A stretch of 64,000 nucleotides of DNA, taken from NCBI GenBank assembly GCA_963969495.1, contig OZ018333.1:90982207-91046206 (forward strand). Reading direction: 5' to 3'. The DNA is from Ceratothoa steindachneri (lineage: Eukaryota; Arthropoda; Malacostraca; Isopoda; Cymothoidae). The notes under the pieces were generated by a model. That model was given only the letters and a program-made list of their open reading frames with translations. It was not told the DNA's origin and searched no databases. The translations under genes were made by a program, and so were the position numbers. Below, in pieces: positions 49,028-59,252 of the stretch (position 1 is its first letter; the number at the start of each line of letters is the position of its first letter).

Positions 49028-49931
49028 GGGGGTTTCGGGGCTGCATGCGCAATATATAGCCTTTAAGGCTACTTAGCCTCTGCACCCTAATTGTTGGCGC
49101 ATTACCTGCTCGTGGTGCCCCTGCTTATACAGAAATTGTGTCCAACGACCGAGTGCCTGGCGGTATAACCTGGCTGGGCAGGTGGAGCTCATAGTCTTGG
49201 TTGACATTCCACCTAGGAGAGGGACAACTCTGATTTCAAACCCGGGCAGATGTCGCTCGTTAGCCATGGTAGGCACCCCGTAGAGAGCGCGGCGATTTGC
49301 CTTCTTGGCCGCCGTGCTGACGGGCATCAGCGCCCCGTCCGGCCCCAGCCTAGCCACTTCTCCCCTTTCTGCTAACAACCCTTTAGCCTTATCTGGCAAT
49401 TTCTTTCCCAACTCTACTACTCCCTCTCTTCAAAGTCTTTGTTCCGATGGGATTGGACTTCTCTAACTCGCGTTCGAGCCTGTGCTAGTTCCAGGCGGCG
49501 AGAGGTCTGATTCTCGGGAGTCTGTCCTTGCTTGATCCCCCCCAGCAATACCTGCGGAATATTGGCGGCTACCAAACCATCCCCTCCCCCCCCATTTTTT
49601 TTGGCCACCAAGAAGGGGTAAAACTTCACAGTTGGCGTTCGGTTCGCGGGACCGGGCCGTGGCCAGGGTGGACTAGGAAAGGGTTAAGACCCACCAGGTA
49701 TATCCTGCATGGTCCGCCAGGCTTACCCTGAGGTCACCTGGCGGTGAAGTCCATGGCCACCTCTGTAATTGGCCCCGCGCCCGCGCCTACACGCCGACTG
49801 CGTCGTTTAGAACCGGCCCGTTGTCTGCGCCAACTCGTTTAGTGGATCTGGCAAGACGGTACTTTCGCGGGCGGTAGATTCCTGTTCATGTTCCAACAAA
49901 TTCTTTAACAAACCCCTCTTAAAAAAACCCA
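49028..49931 (+). promoter_or_regulatory. LINE N 5' UTR (expected internal promoter)
   Basis: A 904-bp GC-rich leader from the insertion junction (gggggtttcggggctgcatg) to the ORF1 ATG. The block 49270-49440 is conserved in the decayed leader at 6366-6540. Full-length LINEs normally carry their own promoter here; no specific element could be recognised. Confidence 0.6.
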
Positions 49932-51836
49932 ATGAAACCAGCAAAGAATGTCTTAAGCTGCGCATCCCCTCCTCTTTCCCCACCCCCTTTACTTCCCAAT
50001 CTATCGAAGAAAATGGATACAAACCTACTAACTCGAGGAAAGAAAAGAACACAAGACGTGGATAAAACTGGTGGGAGAACTTTAACAACAAGATCGCCCC
50101 CCAAAACAACTGCACAGATAGAAGAAAATTGCATAGAAACGAGCAAAGTCTCAGGAAATCAAAATTCACCACCGCAAAAACGAACAAAGTCGGTAAGAAA
50201 TCCGCCGGAAGTTTCAAACTCCCAGCAAGCAGCAGGTCCAGGACGATCCACCAAAACGCTACCTGAACTGCTCTCACTGCAGGTACTCCCAGGACAATTT
50301 GTTGATCGATCTTTCAGAAGATTTTACCTAATAAAACCAGAAAGCCAACAAACAAACCTAATGAAGACATGCATGGTGAAACAGAGTAAAGATTTCCAAA
50401 AACTATTTCAACTTCCCAGATCACAATTTCCACCTCTCTCGCCTCAATCAGATGGTAGTATACTAGTCGAAGTTAAAACAAAAGAGCAAGCAGAAAAAAC
50501 CTTATTATTAAAAGAACTGGCAGGAGATAAGGTAATAGTAACACCACATCCCTCCTTTAACATGCGTAAAGGCGTAATAATAGAACCAGACTTCGCCCAA
50601 TACTCAGAAGCGGAATTAATTGAAGAATTAAGCGAGTACTCTGTCACTCAAGTACACAGAGTACATAAAACTATCAACAACAGCAAGATACCAACGAACA
50701 CTTACTTCGTCTCATTTGACCTAGATATCCTACCAAAATATATATATTTAGGATGGCGCCGCTTCACGGTTAAAGAATTTAAACCTAGCCCCAGAAGATG
50801 CTACTACTGCCAAACTTTTGGGCACTCTACAAACACATGTCGTCGCAAGAATCAGGGCTTTGCGCCCACCTGCGTCAACTGCGCAAATGCACTACACCCT
50901 GAACAAATCGAAAATTGCCCAACGAAATGTGTAAACTGTGGAGAGCCCCACCCAGCATCAAGCAAAAAATGTAATGTCTACAAATTCGAAGAAGAAGTAG
51001 CATCCATACGTGAAAAAGAAAGACTAAACTTTAGAGACGCCAGAGAAAAGGCACAAACCTCTATAGGAACCAGAGGAAACTCTTATGCCTCTGTAGTTGA
51101 AATGAGCAGAGTGACCAGACCCCCATACCACGGGGTTAAAGCAAGAACTCAACCGCCCCTTCCTGAGGAGCCTGCACCACAGGCCCCGAATATTAAACTC
51201 CCCAACTCCACGCATATGGTCGACAATCGACCATCTCCCCCGCCCCCCCAAAAGCAGTTGCCGCATCGCGAGGCACCTGCACCCGATACCTCGATGCTAA
51301 ACCCCATCCCTAGCAGAGAGGTAAACCTAAAATCGCAACCACAGCAAATCCCGAAGCACATCGACCCCCACCCCGAACAAATGGACACTCAGGTTATACC
51401 AGAGATCGTCTGCCCACAACCTCGGTCACCCCGTGACAGCGTTTTGCCACCACCAATAAAAATGCCTACCACTGACATCATCTACGAAGAGAAGGTAGAA
51501 GAGGAAAAAGAGACCCAAGACCCACGTGGAACAGACTTCGTCCCCACCAAACAAATTGAAGCTCGAACCATACCTCCAACGAGCCACCTCCCTCACCCAC
51601 CAACAGAAGCCAAAAAAAAGATAATCCGTCCTCCTATTATTGACGGAACACCAACACCGCCTCTAACAGTAGATACCCAAGACACAAAGAAGAAAAACGG
51701 TGACAAAGAAGAACCAAAACCTCAAAGACCAGTCCTCACCAGACTCCAGTGGCCACAGGGCCCTAATAAACCAATGGGCACCACGACCTCCGCAAAAACC
51801 AAATTGCTCACTTCTCGAACCAAACCAAAAGAATAA
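49932..51836 (+). CDS. LINE N ORF1, CCHC nucleic-acid-binding protein
   Basis: 634 aa, uninterrupted. The first ATG (MKPAKNVLSC) is chosen; a second in-frame ATG at 50013 is possible. Residues 1-110 are basic and Ser/Pro-rich, and 115-285 form a mixed alpha/beta region (KTKEQAEKTLLLKELAGD, YIYLGWRRFTVKEF). Three zinc clusters lie at about 290-346: CYYCQTFGHSTNTC, CVNCANALHP...C and CVNCGEPHPASSKKC. A charged segment follows (RDAREKAQTS), then a long proline-rich tail. Proteins of this type bind the element RNA and assemble the retrotransposition particle. The stop TAA shares its last A with the ORF2 ATG. Decayed relatives are at 6919-8480, 21200-21265 and 62265-62470. Confidence 0.92.
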   Translation: MKPAKNVLSCASPPLSPPPLLPNLSKKMDTNLLTRGKKRTQDVDKTGGRTLTTRSPPKTTAQIEENCIETSKVSGNQNSPPQKRTKSVRNPPEVSNSQQAAGPGRSTKTLPELLSLQVLPGQFVDRSFRRFYLIKPESQQTNLMKTCMVKQSKDFQKLFQLPRSQFPPLSPQSDGSILVEVKTKEQAEKTLLLKELAGDKVIVTPHPSFNMRKGVIIEPDFAQYSEAELIEELSEYSVTQVHRVHKTINNSKIPTNTYFVSFDLDILPKYIYLGWRRFTVKEFKPSPRRCYYCQTFGHSTNTCRRKNQGFAPTCVNCANALHPEQIENCPTKCVNCGEPHPASSKKCNVYKFEEEVASIREKERLNFRDAREKAQTSIGTRGNSYASVVEMSRVTRPPYHGVKARTQPPLPEEPAPQAPNIKLPNSTHMVDNRPSPPPPQKQLPHREAPAPDTSMLNPIPSREVNLKSQPQQIPKHIDPHPEQMDTQVIPEIVCPQPRSPRDSVLPPPIKMPTTDIIYEEKVEEEKETQDPRGTDFVPTKQIEARTIPPTSHLPHPPTEAKKKIIRPPIIDGTPTPPLTVDTQDTKKKNGDKEEPKPQRPVLTRLQWPQGPNKPMGTTTSAKTKLLTSRTKPKE

Positions 51837-51838
51837 TG
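51834..51838 (+). promoter_or_regulatory. TAATG stop-start overlap (ORF1/ORF2)
   Basis: The ORF1 stop TAA (51834-51836) shares its last A with the ORF2 ATG (51836-51838). The same arrangement is used by C2 at 46292-46296. In the silkworm LINE SART1 a UAAUG overlap is known to drive ORF2 translation by termination-reinitiation; the same is inferred here. Confidence 0.8.
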
Positions 51839-54800
51839 AAAATAATCCAGTGGAATATCCGCGGAATCAGAGCCAACTGGGAAGAATTAAGGCTTCTTGT
51901 AGCGGACGAGACCCCCGCCTGCGTCTGTCTCCAGGAAACCATGTTGGGAATACATCCACCACGAAAGCTACCGAATTACAGTTGCGTAACCACCTCAATA
52001 CCAAATGATGGCAGCACATCCGGCGGCTGTGCCATATACATCCATCAAAATGTCCCCACATTACCCATCAGATTAAATTCACCTTTGGAAACAATCGCCG
52101 TGACCATGTACATCAAGAAACGATACACGATCGCAAATGTCTACCTCCCACCCACAGGACCCCTTCCAGTCACCGCCTTACGAGACTTGATCTCGCAACT
52201 ATCAACTCCATTCATTATAATGGGGGACTTTAACAGTCGTCATATTGAGTGGGGCGACAGAATATGCAACGCCAGAGGAAATGAGCTATCAAAGCTAATT
52301 GAAAACCAGCAACTTGGAATCATGAACCAGGGCGAAGGTACTAGATTTAACATACAAACAGGTACCCTATCAGCATTAGATCTGGCCCTCTGCTCACCCG
52401 ACATCACAGCGGACTTTGAATGGAGAATCTTGGATGACCTAAAAGGAAGCGACCATTACCCGATCATCCTTTCCTCAGACGAGGGTTTACCCACCTCGGG
52501 TATACCACGATGGAGACTGGACCAAGCAAACTGGATAAAATTCAACAAAATCACTGATATCCAAGTTGATGACATCCCGGAGACGGAGGAAGCGCTGGAA
52601 ATCTTTACATCCATTATATATCAAGCAGGTAAAACATCCATTGCAACCAGCTCAGGACAACCCAGTCAGAGATCTACTCCATGGTGGAGCCCAGAATGTT
52701 CTGCCGCACTGAAAGAACAAAGGAAAGCCTACCGAACATACAAACGATGGCCAAATCCGACGACTAAAATGGAATTTAATAAAAAGAGAGCTAAATATAG
52801 ATACATACTTAAGCAAAGCCGCCGGAAATCATGGAGAGCTTATGTCTCGACGATAAACTCTAAAACCCCCATACACCGCACATGGAGCAAAATCCGAGGG
52901 ATGCTAGGTAAACCCAGCCGAGACCCTACCCCCGTACTTCGGATAAATGGAAACACTATCTTAAACCCAATCGATGTAGCAGACACGCTAGCGACTCACT
53001 TCGCCAAAATATCAAGTAGAGCGAACACAACCCCCGAGTTCGCCCACTACCGGTTGGAGAAGGAGTGCTCACCTCTAAACTTCGCATCAAAAGAGTACAA
53101 ATGTTACAACGAAGAATTCAGCAAAAAAGAGTTCGATACAGCTCTTGCATCATGTAGAGACACTGCTCCAGGCCCAGACAATATACCTTATGCAATGCTA
53201 CGCCACCTAGGGGAAGGGGGTAAACGCTTCCTCTTAGATATATTCAATAAAATATGGATGGAAAATGCCTTCCCAGACACCTGGAGAAGGGCTACAGTTC
53301 TAGCTTTCCGGAAACCAGGAAAAGACCCAACCAGTCCCCAAAACTACCGCCCAATCGCTCTAACCTCCTGCATATGTAAGCTCATGGAAAAAATGGTGAA
53401 CGTACCCTTAACATGGTTCCTTGAAACGAAATCCAGCATATCCCCATCGCAGTGCGGATTCCGAAAATTTCACTCGACCACGGATGCCCTTATCCGTCTG
53501 GAATCGGCGATATGTAACGCATTCGCCAGGAAACAGCACGTAGTGGCTGTTTTCTTCGACCTCAACAAGGCATATGATACATCATGGCGTTATGCCATCT
53601 TAAAAGCCCTCCATAACCTCGGATTACGCGGACAACTACCAATTTTCATCCAAAATTTCCTAACCAACCGCACCTTTTCTGTAAGATTAGGTAGAGCGAA
53701 ATCCAAATCATTTATACAAGAAGAAGGCGTTCCACAAGGCAGCGTCTTAAGCGTACCCCTGTTTGCTATAGGAATTAATGATATCTCACAAAACCTCCAT
53801 CAAGACATTAAAGCCAACCTTTATGTAGATGACTTCTCTATCTCCCTAGCAGGTTCCGAAATGGCAACAATAGAACGTCGCCTCCAGATCGCCATCAACA
53901 ACATCACGAGATGGTCTACTACCCATGGCTACCAATTCTCAGCTGAAAAGACCAAAGTGGTCCACTTCTGCCGTCGTAGAAGATGTATTAGGGAACCTGA
54001 CCTATACCTATACCAAAAGAGGATTGCAGTCGTTGAGAGCTATAAATTCCTAGGGCTAACATTTGACAGAAGGTTGACATGGGAACCACATATAAGAAGC
54101 ATTAAAAACTCTTGTAAGAAAGAAATGAACGTCCTACGTACAGTATCACGCCACGACTGGGGAGCTGATCGTGAAACACTTCTGACTCTCTACCGCTCTT
54201 TAGTGCGACCCAAACTGGACTACGGATGCGAGATCTACTCCTCTACTTCCAAGAGGCGCCTTGCACTCATCAACACTGTGGCGAATGAATGTCTCCGCAT
54301 GGCTACCGGAGCCTTCCGATCATCACCCATACCGAGCCTACAATGCGATACCGGGGAGACACCACTAGACCTCCGTAGGATGGAACTCTCTCTACGCCTC
54401 TTTAGCCGCATTCAGCGACTCCCAACATCGCCGACTTCGACCGCCATCATGAATGACCAAATGGATAATATTTTTACAATACGCCTAACTCTCCCACGAC
54501 CATTTGGAAGTAGAGTGCGACTATGGATGGAGGAAATCGGAGTAATGATGAACCCCATCCATCCACTTGCTTTCCCAGATATTCCATTTTGGAAATCAAC
54601 TTTAAAGATATGCCATGGTAACATAATAAAACAATCAACAACTACTCCCCTGGGAGAGAAAATTCAATTCCTTACTCACGCAGCAACACATATGGGTATA
54701 CATATATACACCGACGGATCAAAATTCATAGACGGAACAGGATTTTCGGTGATATCAAATAACTACACGTTCTCTGAAAAACTACCCCAAACATTATCAA

Positions 54801-55534
54801 TCTTCAGTGCCGAGTGCTATGCCTTAAAACATGCAGTACATTGGGCATACAATAACCCAACATCAGATGAATTCACAATCTTCACCGACTCCTTCAGCAG
54901 CCTACAAACATTAGAACGAATGACAGACATCCATCCAATTCTGTTAGAAATAAGAAACTACGTATATAGAGCAGCATGCGAAAGAAAGAAAATTTCCTTT
55001 TGCTGGGTCCCAGCACACGTAGGGGTAGCTGGAAATGAGCAAGCTGATAGAGCGGCAAAAAATGCCGCCCTTCGTCCAATCAGGCCCAATGACATCCCAA
55101 TACCATATGAGGACTACATCATTTCAATAAAGGCCGCCATTCGGGAAAACTGGATGGCCAGATGGGCAGATTTATACGGACAAAATAAGATGCGACACAT
55201 TTTCCAAAAGTTATCGCCATGGAAGCCTCGAGAACTTACCCGCCGGCAAGAGGTATCCGTATGCAGATTACGCATCGGACATTCACTACTCACACATGGA
55301 TACCTAATGGAGAAAGGCTATCCCCCCTACTGTGAAGATTGCATTCTACCCCTCACAATTGCACATCTCATCGCGGAATGCCCAACCTATGGAGAACTCC
55401 GACGAAGATACATACCCATTGATGGTGGGGGTACCCTCGATATCCTAAGATTTGCACTAACGGCTGAAAATATCCGCCCTGGCAGCGGAATCATCCGCTA
55501 CCTCGAGGAGACGGGACTATTGAAAAAGCTATAG
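51836..55534 (+). CDS. LINE N ORF2: endonuclease, RT, RNase H
   Basis: 1232 aa, uninterrupted. It carries out target-primed reverse transcription. Endonuclease 1-230: QWNIRG, Glu34 in LQETML, Asp131 and Asn133 in MGDFNSRH, Asp206-His207 in GSDHYPI. RT about 440-760: NYRPIALTS, FFDLNKAYDTSW, EEGVPQGSVLSV, and YVDD at 663-666 (Asp665, Asp666; Val in place of the commoner Ala). RNase H about 955-1085: Asp960 in YTDGS, Glu993 in AECYAL, Asp1018 in FTDSFSS, Asp1071 in GNEQADRAA. C-terminal zinc cluster: Cys1166, Cys1169, His1177, Cys1182. Length and order fit I-like LINEs with RNase H. Translation probably depends on termination-reinitiation at the TAATG overlap. Confidence 0.93.
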   Translation: MKIIQWNIRGIRANWEELRLLVADETPACVCLQETMLGIHPPRKLPNYSCVTTSIPNDGSTSGGCAIYIHQNVPTLPIRLNSPLETIAVTMYIKKRYTIANVYLPPTGPLPVTALRDLISQLSTPFIIMGDFNSRHIEWGDRICNARGNELSKLIENQQLGIMNQGEGTRFNIQTGTLSALDLALCSPDITADFEWRILDDLKGSDHYPIILSSDEGLPTSGIPRWRLDQANWIKFNKITDIQVDDIPETEEALEIFTSIIYQAGKTSIATSSGQPSQRSTPWWSPECSAALKEQRKAYRTYKRWPNPTTKMEFNKKRAKYRYILKQSRRKSWRAYVSTINSKTPIHRTWSKIRGMLGKPSRDPTPVLRINGNTILNPIDVADTLATHFAKISSRANTTPEFAHYRLEKECSPLNFASKEYKCYNEEFSKKEFDTALASCRDTAPGPDNIPYAMLRHLGEGGKRFLLDIFNKIWMENAFPDTWRRATVLAFRKPGKDPTSPQNYRPIALTSCICKLMEKMVNVPLTWFLETKSSISPSQCGFRKFHSTTDALIRLESAICNAFARKQHVVAVFFDLNKAYDTSWRYAILKALHNLGLRGQLPIFIQNFLTNRTFSVRLGRAKSKSFIQEEGVPQGSVLSVPLFAIGINDISQNLHQDIKANLYVDDFSISLAGSEMATIERRLQIAINNITRWSTTHGYQFSAEKTKVVHFCRRRRCIREPDLYLYQKRIAVVESYKFLGLTFDRRLTWEPHIRSIKNSCKKEMNVLRTVSRHDWGADRETLLTLYRSLVRPKLDYGCEIYSSTSKRRLALINTVANECLRMATGAFRSSPIPSLQCDTGETPLDLRRMELSLRLFSRIQRLPTSPTSTAIMNDQMDNIFTIRLTLPRPFGSRVRLWMEEIGVMMNPIHPLAFPDIPFWKSTLKICHGNIIKQSTTTPLGEKIQFLTHAATHMGIHIYTDGSKFIDGTGFSVISNNYTFSEKLPQTLSIFSAECYALKHAVHWAYNNPTSDEFTIFTDSFSSLQTLERMTDIHPILLEIRNYVYRAACERKKISFCWVPAHVGVAGNEQADRAAKNAALRPIRPNDIPIPYEDYIISIKAAIRENWMARWADLYGQNKMRHIFQKLSPWKPRELTRRQEVSVCRLRIGHSLLTHGYLMEKGYPPYCEDCILPLTIAHLIAECPTYGELRRRYIPIDGGGTLDILRFALTAENIRPGSGIIRYLEETGLLKKL

Positions 55535-55759
55535 ATTCGTCTCCAGTACACGATCTAAATTTTAATGAATTTTAATTATTTTAACACATTACCATACCAT
55601 TTATTCATTTAGTACTTCAATCATCACTGCATAATCACAACCTCATGATATCAGACACAACTTTTATAACTGGTGTTTAAAACTTCTACTACAAAACAAA
55701 TTACGGTGCAATCACCTCGCAGTGAGCACCAAGGGACTTGTAAATAATCCATCCATCCA

Positions 55760-55772
55760 TCCCTCCCATGTC
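55760..55772 (+). repeat. Right target-site duplication of LINE N
   Basis: tccctcccatgtc, identical to 49015-49027, after the atcc tail of N. Confidence 0.9.
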
Positions 55773-56923
55773 AATGGACAAAATATGACCCACCCCACAA
55801 ATTGAGAGCAATCTTCTGCAGCCTAGAAAATGCCACTTACAAAGACTACTTAGCCATATTCACAGACGGCTCCCACCATACGGATCCCCCCTCAACTACA
55901 GCAGCAGTCAGCTGCCTAGAATGCCCATTTGAATTCACATGGCATTTAGATCCCCTGCACAATATCGTGGTGGCTGAACTGTATGCCTTGTTCCACGCTC
56001 TTAAAATAGCCCGGACACTTGTCCCCTCCAGGAAAATAATCATCTACACTGACTCAATGTCCTCGCTTCAGCTTCTCCTCTCCTCCGCACCCCTCACCCA
56101 CCCACAACTCTGCTATGAAATTCAGGCATTGCTCCTTAACTTCCTCATCCACCCTCTATGGGATGTGAAGCTGCAATGGATCCCAGCCCACTCTGGTATC
56201 ATCGGCAATGAAAAAGCGGACAGAGCAGCAAACCAAGCTCACTCCACTCCCATTCTGGGAACACTTCCCATCTCTCCAGCCACACGAACCTCCCTCTGGA
56301 AGGCACACACCAGAGCTACATGGGAAGAAGACCTCCGCCAACAGTTCCATGGATCCTCCAGATCCATCCTTTATGAGGACTCTGGTCCTATACTTTGGTC
56401 AAGGTCAATCAATCGTCGTCTTGACTCTGCCCTCGTCCGATTGAGAATTGGACATTCTGGTCTGTCTGCTCATCTCTTCCGCCTGGGTCTCTCTCCCTCT
56501 CCAGACTGCCCCTGGTGCCCCAATCAACCAGAAACCATCCAGCACTTCCTACTAGAATGCCTGCACCATCACTCCCATCGAGTACTACTCCGTGAAAAAC
56601 TCAGAAATTGGAGTAATGCAACTCACAATCCCAGTCATCCTCAACGGAATCGGTTACCCCATCCCTATCCGCCAAGCAATTTCCAATTATCTCCAGTTCT
56701 TTCTGACTAAAACTGGACAGTTACATAGAATATAAATCATAGATCATCCCCTCCCTCCTGTACTAACATGGCTTATCTCTTGTTAGATTGCTAAGTCAGC
56801 CCAGCAAGCAAAGTCCGCTAAATCTTTCCTAAGCCAAAGTACAGAGAAATATAAATGGCATTGACCTTCTCCAGGGCCCATAGGGCTGACCCACGCACTC
56901 TCTGGCCCTCAATTTACCAAATT
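55773..56923 (+). mobile_element. LINE C2, 3' portion (RNase H and 3' UTR)
   Basis: Resumes exactly where C2 was interrupted (aatggacaaaatatgacc, as C1 at 43542). The frame 55802-56710 encodes RNase H with FTDGSH, AELYALFHA, YTDSMSS and GNEKADRAA. A 2-nt deletion near 56605 (ctcagaaattgg against ctcagagaaattgg in C1) shifts the last 40 codons. The 3' UTR ends in ttaccaaatt, followed directly by the right target-site copy of the dimer. Confidence 0.9.
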
Positions 56924-56936
56924 ACATAATTTCACG
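56924..56936 (+). repeat. Right target-site duplication of LINE dimer
   Basis: acataatttcacg, identical to 39125-39137. Confidence 0.85.
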
Positions 56937-56955
56937 AATGACAAAAGCCACAAGG

Positions 56956-57219
56956 TCCTATCCGCCAAGCAATTTCCAATTATCTCCAGTTCTTTCTGAC
57001 TAAAACTGGACAGTTACATAGAATATAAATCATAGATCATCCCCTCCCTCCTGTACTAACATGGCTTATCTCCTGTTAGATTGCTAAGTCAGCCCAGCAA
57101 GCAAAGTCCGCTAAATCTTTCCTAAGCCAAAGTACAGAGAAATATAAACGGCATTGACCTTCTCCAGGGCCCATAGTGCTGACCCACGCACTCTCTGGCC
57201 CTCAATTTACCAAATTACC
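56956..57219 (+). mobile_element. LINE C3, 5'-truncated 3' end
   Basis: About 264 bp, nearly identical to the last 270 bp of C1 and C2 (last codons, 3' UTR, ttaccaaattacc tail). It is flanked by aaaagccacaagg at 56943-56955 and 57220-57232, a 13-bp target duplication. A typical abortive reverse-transcription insertion, in the 3' end of the minus-strand CR1-like element. Confidence 0.9.
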
Positions 57220-59252
57220 AAAAGCCACAAGGGCCTATCAAAGGTCATCTGTCTCCGTCAAAACCCACCCACAAAAAGCACCATCACCAGGGAAAGACAA
57301 AATCAAAGTCCCCCACAATATAATATTTACCTTGAATCCCGGTCGATAGGTACCCTCTTGGGTAATGAGACCGTACTGTTGTTTTGTAGTTGATGTATGC
57401 AGAACGGATTTTTCAATATGTGAATATATAACTGTGTAGGTCTTTGTGGTTTTTCCATTCTTTTTCTAATCTTGACTTAAAGATATTTACAGTTTTGCTG
57501 GTTACAGTTTCTGTTGAGAGTTTGTTCCACATTGAGTTGACTCTTGTCTGGAAGAAATTGGCTCTTGGACCAGACGAGCTCTGTACTTGGTACTTAAAGC
57601 AGTGTCCTCTTGTTTTTAGTCGAGAGACCCGGAGCAAACATTGACCTGTCCCACAGCTTACAGTGGTTTCCTATTTGCAGTTTGTCATGTCCATGTGAAA
57701 TCTTATATAGTTGCATAACATCTGACCTCTGTCTTCTAAAGTACAGGGTAGGTAGATTAAGGGCTTTTAGTCTCTCTGAATAGGAGAGATGAGAGATACT
57801 GTGAACCATGCGTGTTGCTCTACGCTGTACCCTCTCCACCATATCTCTGTCTCTTTTAGTTTTTGGAGACCAGATTACTGATGCATACTCCAGATGGGGT
57901 CGAATAAGACTCTTGTACAGGGGGAGGAAGGCATCTTTGTCTAGATATTGGAATGTAGGCTTAATTGTCCCAAGTATCTTGTTGGCTTTGTTGACTTGAG
58001 CTTGGATGTGGTTACTAAAGCTTAGATTGCAATCAATAAGGACTCCCAGGTCCTTCTCTTCCGTGGTGTTCTGTAGTGTGTGATCTGTTCCATCATCTCT
58101 TGTCATTTTGTACTTGTGCTGGGGGTTGCTATTTCCCATTTGCATTACTTTGCATTTATCAGGGTGGAACTTCATTTGCATTTTAACTGACCATTCTTGT
58201 AGCATTTTCAAGTCTGCCTGTAAACAGTTAGTATGGGAGTTGCCTTCACAGTTTTGGACAGCTGCATATATCTTTGTGTCATCTGCAAAGAGTGATATGA
58301 AGTTTTGTAGTTTGTCAGGTATATCACTGACAAATATCATAAAGAGAAGGGGGCCCATCACAGATCCCTGTGGTACGCCACTTGTAACTGGTTTCCAACA
58401 TGATGCTGTACCACTTACTACCACTCTTTGCCTACGCTCCATCAAAAAACCACGGATCCACTGCAGGAGGTCACCGACGATACCAAGTGACTTCACTTTT
58501 CTAAGTAGTCTTTCATGTGGGACTGTGTCAAATGCTTTTGCATAGTCCAGGAAAATGATATCCACTGGTAAGCAGTGACTGAGAGCCTCTGTCCATATAT
58601 CCAGCGCTTCTAAGAGATTTGTTACTGTGGATTTCCCCTTAGAGAAACCATATTGTTGGACACATCTAAGATTATTGGCTTTGATATGTTGTATCATTGC
58701 CTCGGAGATAATTCTCTCTAGCATCTTGCATATTATTGAGGTTAGAGATACTGGGCGATAGTTGGCTGGGTCAGCCTTATTTCCCTTCTTGTAAATGGGA
58801 GTGATGTTCGCTTCCCTCCACTGTTCTGGAAGCTCGGAGTTGGTGATGCTGGATTGGAATATTGCTGTCAGAGGTTTGGTTATTTCCTTTGCTACTTCTC
58901 TAAGAACTCTAGGGTGTAGGTCTACGTTTCCTGGAGATTTATCAGTTCGAAGTGAATTCAGTTGCTTAAAAATCATGCTCTCTGTAATTTCTATTGTTCC
59001 TAGTGCCTCATACTGGAGGGGTTTAGGCTCAAAGTCTGGAATGTTAATTCTGTCCTCCTGTGTAAAGGTCTTAAAGTATTGCTCATTTAGTGTTTCGGCT
59101 TTATCCTTATCGTCACTTACAAAGTTACCATGTGTATCCTTAAGGTCACCTACGTCAGTTCGAGTTTTCCTGCGGTTGTTGACATAGTTCCAAAAGGCTT
59201 TGTTATTGGTCTTGGCCTCCTTTGCTAATTTTTTTTCAAATTCCCTACAGAT
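57220..59252 (-). pseudogene. CR1-like LINE A: reverse transcriptase
   Basis: 5'-truncated at about 59252 within the endonuclease-RT linker (FEKKLAKEAKTNNKAFWNY). The RT is open from 59264 to 57594: ANYRPVSLTSIICKMLERII, IIFLDYAKAFDTVPHERLL (Asp), TSGVPQGSVMGPLLF, FISLFADDTKIYAAV (FADD catalytic box), LGVLIDCNLSFSNHI, YKSLIRPHLEYASVIW. A frameshift near 57610 moves the C-terminus to the frame ending at 57413 (RGHCFKYQVQSSSGP, FFQTRVNSMWNKL, FKSRLEKEW). The 3' UTR runs to 57233, ending in gatgacctttgataggccc, and its last bases were duplicated by the C3 insertion. No RNase H is present, as usual for CR1-like elements. Confidence 0.85.

Larger units (their letters stand above)
49028..55759 (+). 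mobile_element. LINE N, complete element nested in C2
   Basis: A 6.73-kb non-LTR retrotransposon of a different family, inserted in C2 with a 13-bp target duplication. It has a 0.9-kb 5' UTR, uninterrupted ORF1 (49932-51836), uninterrupted ORF2 (51836-55534), a 225-bp AT-rich 3' UTR and a tail of three to four atcc repeats instead of poly(A). All catalytic residues I could locate are present. It is the only element in the window whose coding capacity looks complete, and it postdates C2. Confidence 0.92.
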
